Assembly: GCA_019348365.1 (NCBI GenBank)
Contig: JAHWJO010000142.1
Span: forward strand, 1 to 9,477
Origin: Armatimonadota bacterium
Lineage (GTDB): Bacteria > Armatimonadota > DTGP01 > JAHWJO01
Direction: 5' to 3'
Length of the DNA stretch: 9,477 nucleotides
Within the stretch, counting starts at the first letter, position 1, and each line of letters begins with the position of its first letter. The translations under genes were made by a program, and so were the position numbers. Positions 5,950-9,477 of this stretch are shown piece by piece. The notes under the pieces were generated by a model that saw only the letters and a list, made by a program, of their open reading frames with translations, searched no databases and was not told where the DNA came from.

Positions 5950-8900
5950 TTAAGCCCCGCAGCACTTCTTGAACTTCTTGCCGCTACCGCAGGGGCACGG
6001 GTCGTTGCGGCCCGCCTTGGGACCACTCGACACCGGGGCCTGGCGGCTCTTCCGGTTGGAGAGCAGGTTCCGCACCGGCGTGGAGCGTGGGGCCTCGGCG
6101 TGCCCGTTGCCGTCGTACTCCTCGACGTAACCGTTGCCATCCCCGTCGCCGTTCGCTTCCAGCGGCGTGTACTCCACCGGCGGCGGCGCGATCTGGAGAC
6201 GGAACATCAGCGCCACCACGTCGCGCTGGATGTTGTTCTGCAGCTCCTGGAAGTACTCGAACGCCTCTTTCCGGAACGCCACCAGCGGGTCGATCTGCGC
6301 GTAGGCCCGCAGGTTGATCCCCTCGCGGAGGTAGTCGATGGCCTGGAGGTGGCTGATCCACTTCTGGTCGATCTGCATCAGCATCACCTGCCGCTCGATC
6401 TCCCGGAACGATCCCGGCCCCGCCTGCGAGTCGATCTCCTCTTCCCGCGCCGTCAGAGCGTTCTGCCCGATCTCGGTCAGCCAGTCGGTGAGCTGCTCGG
6501 CGGACTTCCCTTCGAGCTCCTTCGGCTCGGCGTACCAGGCGAGGGGGAAGACTTCGTTCAGGTTGTTGTAGAGCGCTTCGAGGTCCCAGGTCTCCTTCGG
6601 GGCCTCGCCGGTATGGAGCATGACGGCGTTTTCGACGATCCGCGCGATGTGGTCCTTGATGCTCTCGTGGATGTCCGCGCCTTCGAGGACCCGGCGGCGC
6701 GTGCCGTAGATCACCTCGCGCTGCTTGTTCATCACGTCGTCGTATTCGAGGACGTGCTTGCGGATGGCGAAGTTGTTCTCCTCCACCTTCTTCTGCGCCC
6801 GCTCGATGGCCTTGGAGAGCAGCCCCGCCGCGATCGGCTCGCCCTCATCCCAGGTGGCCTGGAGGATCCCCCGGCCCTTGTCGCCGAAGAGCCGCCAGAT
6901 GTAGTCGTCCAGCGAGAGGTAGAAGCGTGACGAGCCGGGGTCGCCTTGGCGTCCGGCGCGGCCCCGGAGCTGGTTGTCGATGCGCCGGGCTTCGTGCCGC
7001 TCGGAGCCGATGATGTGCAGCCCGCCGACTTCCCGCACGTGGTCGCCCTTCTCGCGGGCATCCTCGTAATGCGCCGGGTTGCCGCCCAGCAGGATGTCCA
7101 CGCCGCGTCCCGCCATGTTCGTTGCGATGGTGACGGCTTCGGGCCGGCCCGCGTCCGCGATGATCTCGGCTTCCCGCTCGTGGAACTTCGCGTTGAGGAC
7201 CTTGTGCTCGATCCCGGTCTTCATGACCTCTTTCAGCCGTTCTTCCTGGCCCGTGATCTCCAGGATCTCGGCGAACTCCCTGAGATTGGTCTCGTCGAAC
7301 GGATCGGGGGACGCGCCGAGCGCCTTGGCCGCGCCGGTCAGCTTCGCCACCCAGAGATCGCCGAACGGGGAATTGAGCTGCGCTGAAATCTGCGCCTTCT
7401 CCTCCTTGGAGAGATCCTTGTCCGCCCAGAGGCGGTACTGGAGGGTAGTGATCAGCGCGAGCAGCTGGAGCCGCTCGTTCAGGAGCCGCTCGGAGAGCCG
7501 CTCCGACACCTCGATGGTCCGGGTCCCGACGAGGACGGGCCGCCCCAGCGCGTGCATCTGGAGGATCTCGCGGACGACGCCCCGGAACTTCTGGTCCTCG
7601 GTCTTGTAGACCACGTCGGGGAAGTCCTGCCGGATCATCGGCTTGTTGGTGGGGATGGTCACCACGTCCATGCCGTAGATCTTGCGGAATTCGGCTTCCT
7701 CGGTCTTGGCCGTGCCCGTCATGCCGCCGATCTTCTGATAGAGGCGCATGTAGTTCTGGTACGTGACGGACGCGATGGTCTGGGTCTCCGCCTCGATGGG
7801 GCAGCCTTCTTTGGCTTCGAGGGCCTGGTGGAGGCCGTCCTGGTACCGCCGCCCGAACATGAGGCGCCCGGTCTGCTCGTCCACGATGATGACCTCGCCG
7901 TCCTTAACGACGTAGTCCACGTCGCGCTTGTAGGCGTAGCGGGCCTTCAGGGCGGCGCCGATGTGGTGCATGAGGGTCACGTCTTCGGCGATGTTCTCCA
8001 CGTTGAGCCCTTTTTCCACGCGCTCGGTCCCGGCTTCGGTGAGCATGGCGGTGCGGGCCTTCTCGTCCACGGTGAAATGCTCTTCGGGGGTGAGCACCGC
8101 CACCACCTGGTCCACCGCGTAGTACTGGTCCGTCGATTCTTCAGGCATGCCGGAGATGATGAGCGGGGTCCGGGCCTCGTCGATGAGGATCGAGTCGACT
8201 TCGTCCACGACGCAGAAATAGAGGTCGCGCTGGGTCATCTCCTCCAGGGAGTGGACCATGTTGTCGTACAGGTAGTCGAACCCGAACTCGGAATGGATGC
8301 CGTACAGGATGTCGCACTGGTAGGCGTCCTTGCGGGGGACCTTCCGGGCATACTGGAGGCGCGGGTCCTCCGGCTCATAAGCGGGATCGTAAGTGTACGC
8401 GGGGCGGTACCCTTCCGGGCTGCTGCTCTGGGTGGATTGCAAAACGCCGACGGTCAGGCCGAGGGTGTGATAGATCGGGCCGTTCCAGATCGCGTCACGC
8501 TTGGCGAGGTAATCGTTGTGGGTGACGAGATGGGTGCCCCGTCCCAGCAGCGCGTTCAAATAGAGCGGGAGGGTCGCCACGAGGGTCTTGCCCTCGCCGG
8601 TCCGCATCTCCGCGATGCGCCCCTGGTGGAGGACCATGCCGCCGATCATCTGCACGTCGTAATGGCGGAGGCCGATGGTCCGCTTCGCGGCTTCGCGCAC
8701 GAGGGCGAACGCCTGCGGCAGGATCTCGTCGAGCGCGTCCTGCTCGGCCTGGCGCAGCTCCTTCCGGTAGTCGTCCAGCGGATTCGGCCCGTTGGGGCTG
8801 AATTCGGCCTCGTTCACCTCCGGCTTAGGGATCCGCTGGCGGCGCTCTTCGATGAGGGCCTTGAACTCCGCCGTCTTTTCGGCCAGCGCTTCGGTCGGGA

Positions 8901-9003
8901 TCGCCTCGAATTCGGGCTCCAGGGCGTTGATCTTATCCACCACGGAGCGGAGGCGTGACACCTCGCGCTCGTTGTTGTCAAATAGCTTGCGTAAAAGATT
9001 CAA
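5950..9003 (-). CDS. secA: SecA preprotein translocase ATPase with three inserted segments
   Basis: 1017 residues from a TTG at 9003. GAGGAA sits seven bases upstream and the protein then begins LNLLRKLFDNNEREVSRLR, the usual SecA N-terminus. The frame runs on to another TTG at 9099, but that codon overlaps the promoter. SecA drives preproteins through SecYEG. Landmarks are MRTGEGKT (Walker A, 133-140), VVDEVDSILIDEARTPL (DEVD 267-270), MTGTAKTEEAEF (428-439), TNMAGRGVDI (628-637) and QLRGRAGRQGDPGSSRF (678-694). VLEYDDVMNKQREVIY and MQIDQKWISHLQAIDYLREGI lie in the helical scaffold. A Gly/Asn/Asp-rich linker (950-968) leads to a CPCGSGKKFKKCC zinc tail that binds SecB or lipid. Extra segments relative to a standard SecA are at about 52-88, 190-226 and 508-596, the last almost 90 residues. 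Identity is certain. Confidence 0.97.
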   Translation of the reverse strand: MNLLRKLFDNNEREVSRLRSVVDKINALEPEFEAIPTEALAEKTAEFKALIEERRQRIPKPEVNEAEFSPNGPNPLDDYRKELRQAEQDALDEILPQAFALVREAAKRTIGLRHYDVQMIGGMVLHQGRIAEMRTGEGKTLVATLPLYLNALLGRGTHLVTHNDYLAKRDAIWNGPIYHTLGLTVGVLQSTQSSSPEGYRPAYTYDPAYEPEDPRLQYARKVPRKDAYQCDILYGIHSEFGFDYLYDNMVHSLEEMTQRDLYFCVVDEVDSILIDEARTPLIISGMPEESTDQYYAVDQVVAVLTPEEHFTVDEKARTAMLTEAGTERVEKGLNVENIAEDVTLMHHIGAALKARYAYKRDVDYVVKDGEVIIVDEQTGRLMFGRRYQDGLHQALEAKEGCPIEAETQTIASVTYQNYMRLYQKIGGMTGTAKTEEAEFRKIYGMDVVTIPTNKPMIRQDFPDVVYKTEDQKFRGVVREILQMHALGRPVLVGTRTIEVSERLSERLLNERLQLLALITTLQYRLWADKDLSKEEKAQISAQLNSPFGDLWVAKLTGAAKALGASPDPFDETNLREFAEILEITGQEERLKEVMKTGIEHKVLNAKFHEREAEIIADAGRPEAVTIATNMAGRGVDILLGGNPAHYEDAREKGDHVREVGGLHIIGSERHEARRIDNQLRGRAGRQGDPGSSRFYLSLDDYIWRLFGDKGRGILQATWDEGEPIAAGLLSKAIERAQKKVEENNFAIRKHVLEYDDVMNKQREVIYGTRRRVLEGADIHESIKDHIARIVENAVMLHTGEAPKETWDLEALYNNLNEVFPLAWYAEPKELEGKSAEQLTDWLTEIGQNALTAREEEIDSQAGPGSFREIERQVMLMQIDQKWISHLQAIDYLREGINLRAYAQIDPLVAFRKEAFEYFQELQNNIQRDVVALMFRLQIAPPPVEYTPLEANGDGDGNGYVEEYDGNGHAEAPRSTPVRNLLSNRKSRQAPVSSGPKAGRNDPCPCGSGKKFKKCCGA

Positions 9004-9069
9004 TGATGAGTTCCTCGATCCCCTCAAGGCGGCAGCCCGTTTCCCTTCCGGGATGCCGCTTACCGGAGG

Positions 9070-9099
9070 ATTGTACCACCGGGGCTGAAAAGGAGTCAA
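9070..9099 (-). promoter_or_regulatory. Sigma-70-type promoter of secA
   Basis: On the minus strand TTGACT (9099-9094) and TACAAT (9075-9070) are separated by 18 bases, a near-consensus housekeeping promoter. Transcription would start near 9063, leaving about a 60-base leader before the TTG at 9003. It argues against any secA start upstream of 9070. Confidence 0.75.
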
Positions 9100-9103
9100 T
9101 TAA

Positions 9104-9197
9104 CGTGACGAGAATGAATCGGCGACGGGAAGGATGGCAAAAGATGCGGGTTCTGATCGGGGCGAACCGCTCCGGATGCGGGTCGGCCTTCCTTAAA
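9104..9197. other. Non-coding stretch upstream of secA with short repeats
   Basis: I see no gene here. GATGCGGGT occurs twice (9143-9151 and 9175-9183), and GCGAACCGCTCC nearby is partly complementary to the AGCGGTTCC further on. An open frame crossing the stretch looks like chance. Confidence 0.4.
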
Positions 9198-9315
9198 TAA
9201 ACCTCAGTCTTGAGTTGAAAATCTCAGGCGTGAAAACCTCATTGAAAGCGGTTCCGATGAGCGGTTTACGCAGAAATCCACGTTTAGGGAGGTTTCAACC
9301 CAAGACTGGGGTTTA
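9198..9315. repeat. Imperfect 23-bp terminal inverted repeats, structured element
   Basis: Positions 9198-9220 and 9293-9315 are reverse complements at 21 of 23 positions; as plus-strand RNA one mismatch becomes a G-U pair. The 72-base interior contains a nested hairpin (GCG T GAAAACC near 9228-9238 with GGTTTACGC near 9263-9271). No reading frame of note lies inside. It may be a small mobile-element remnant or a structured RNA. A terminator-like hairpin follows 26 bases later. Confidence 0.55.
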
Positions 9316-9341
9316 ATAATAGTCCGATTCTAAGACAGTAC

Positions 9342-9368
9342 GGCGAGGGCAGGCGTTCCTCGCCTTTT
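9342..9368 (+). terminator. Terminator-like hairpin with T-run
   Basis: GGCGAGG (9342-9348) and CCTCGCC (9358-9364) form a 7-bp GC-rich stem with a 9-base loop, followed by TTTT. That is a modest intrinsic terminator on the plus strand. It has no gene immediately upstream on that strand, so it may end the transcript of the structured element at 9198-9315. Confidence 0.5.
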
Positions 9369-9445
9369 CATGCCTCTCCCGGTTGGGTTGAAAGGGGACA
9401 GACAGGACTGACGCAGAGGGTCAGGCGCTCGTCCTCCCGCCTCAC

Positions 9446-9477
9446 TGTCATCCCGAGCGAAGTCGAGGGATCTGACC
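9446..9477. repeat. Copy of a widespread dispersed repeat (partial)
   Basis: TGTCATCCCGAGCGAAGTCG followed by AGGGATCTGACC is a sequence I know as recurring between genes in many unrelated bacterial genomes. It has a partly self-complementary ATCCC/GGGAT core. The window ends inside or just after it. Confidence 0.5.

Noticed and set aside
6100..6930. Open frame of 276 codons on the + strand opposite secA
   Set aside because: Also antisense to SecA, with low-complexity Leu/Val/Arg/Asp composition and no recognisable domain.
7552..8958. Long open frame (468 codons) on the + strand opposite secA
   Set aside because: It is antisense to well-conserved SecA sequence; its His/Asp/Val-rich make-up is the usual shadow of a GC-rich gene.
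8955..9200. 81-codon open frame on the + strand at the secA 5' end
   Set aside because: It overlaps the secA start and promoter on the opposite strand and shows no domain or convincing ribosome site.

Overview
The window is chromosomal DNA from a GC-rich bacterium. It carries housekeeping replication and secretion genes plus one visibly AT-richer accessory cassette. The recF-dciA pair, a cluster of TTATCCACA-type DnaA boxes and a SecA with three extra segments place it beside a chromosomal replication origin. I cannot fix the phylum from sequence alone; Armatimonadota or a similar deep-branching group is a guess.

Left part (1-1028, + strand): the 3' end of recF, then a DciA/DUF721 helicase-loader gene with a C-terminal zinc-ribbon-like motif. 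A 30-bp perfect inverted repeat (329-428) fills the gap between them and supplies the recF stop codon.

Middle left (1071-2968, - strand): a metallo-beta-lactamase-fold protein whose HxHxDH motif lacks its Asp, and an aldo/keto reductase upstream of it. They are probably co-transcribed, converging on dciA.

Origin (about 2969-3405): no gene. It holds four perfect or TTATNCACA-type DnaA boxes plus weaker ones, a GC-rich spacer, a CTA-CTA DnaA-trio-like start and an AT-rich tract. I call this a strong oriC candidate. A rhomboid intramembrane protease (3406-4152, +) lies just right of it.

Accessory cassette (about 4140-5932, +): an inverted repeat and an extended -10 promoter precede a two-gene operon. 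The first gene encodes a 431-residue protein. Its N-terminal part looks like the target-recognition region of type IIG/TaqI-like DNA methylases, without any methylase domain, and its C-terminus is a DUF433 antitoxin domain. Five bases later comes a DUF5615 (Mut7-C/PIN-like) putative toxin nuclease. Base composition differs from the neighbours, which suggests horizontal transfer. This is the most interesting part of the window.

Right part (5950-9003, - strand): secA, read toward the cassette, with a consensus-like promoter (9070-9099), a TTG start and a terminator (5903-5932) shared with the end of the toxin gene. The last 470 bases hold no convincing gene, but contain a 23-bp imperfect inverted repeat pair, a terminator-like hairpin and part of a widespread dispersed repeat.
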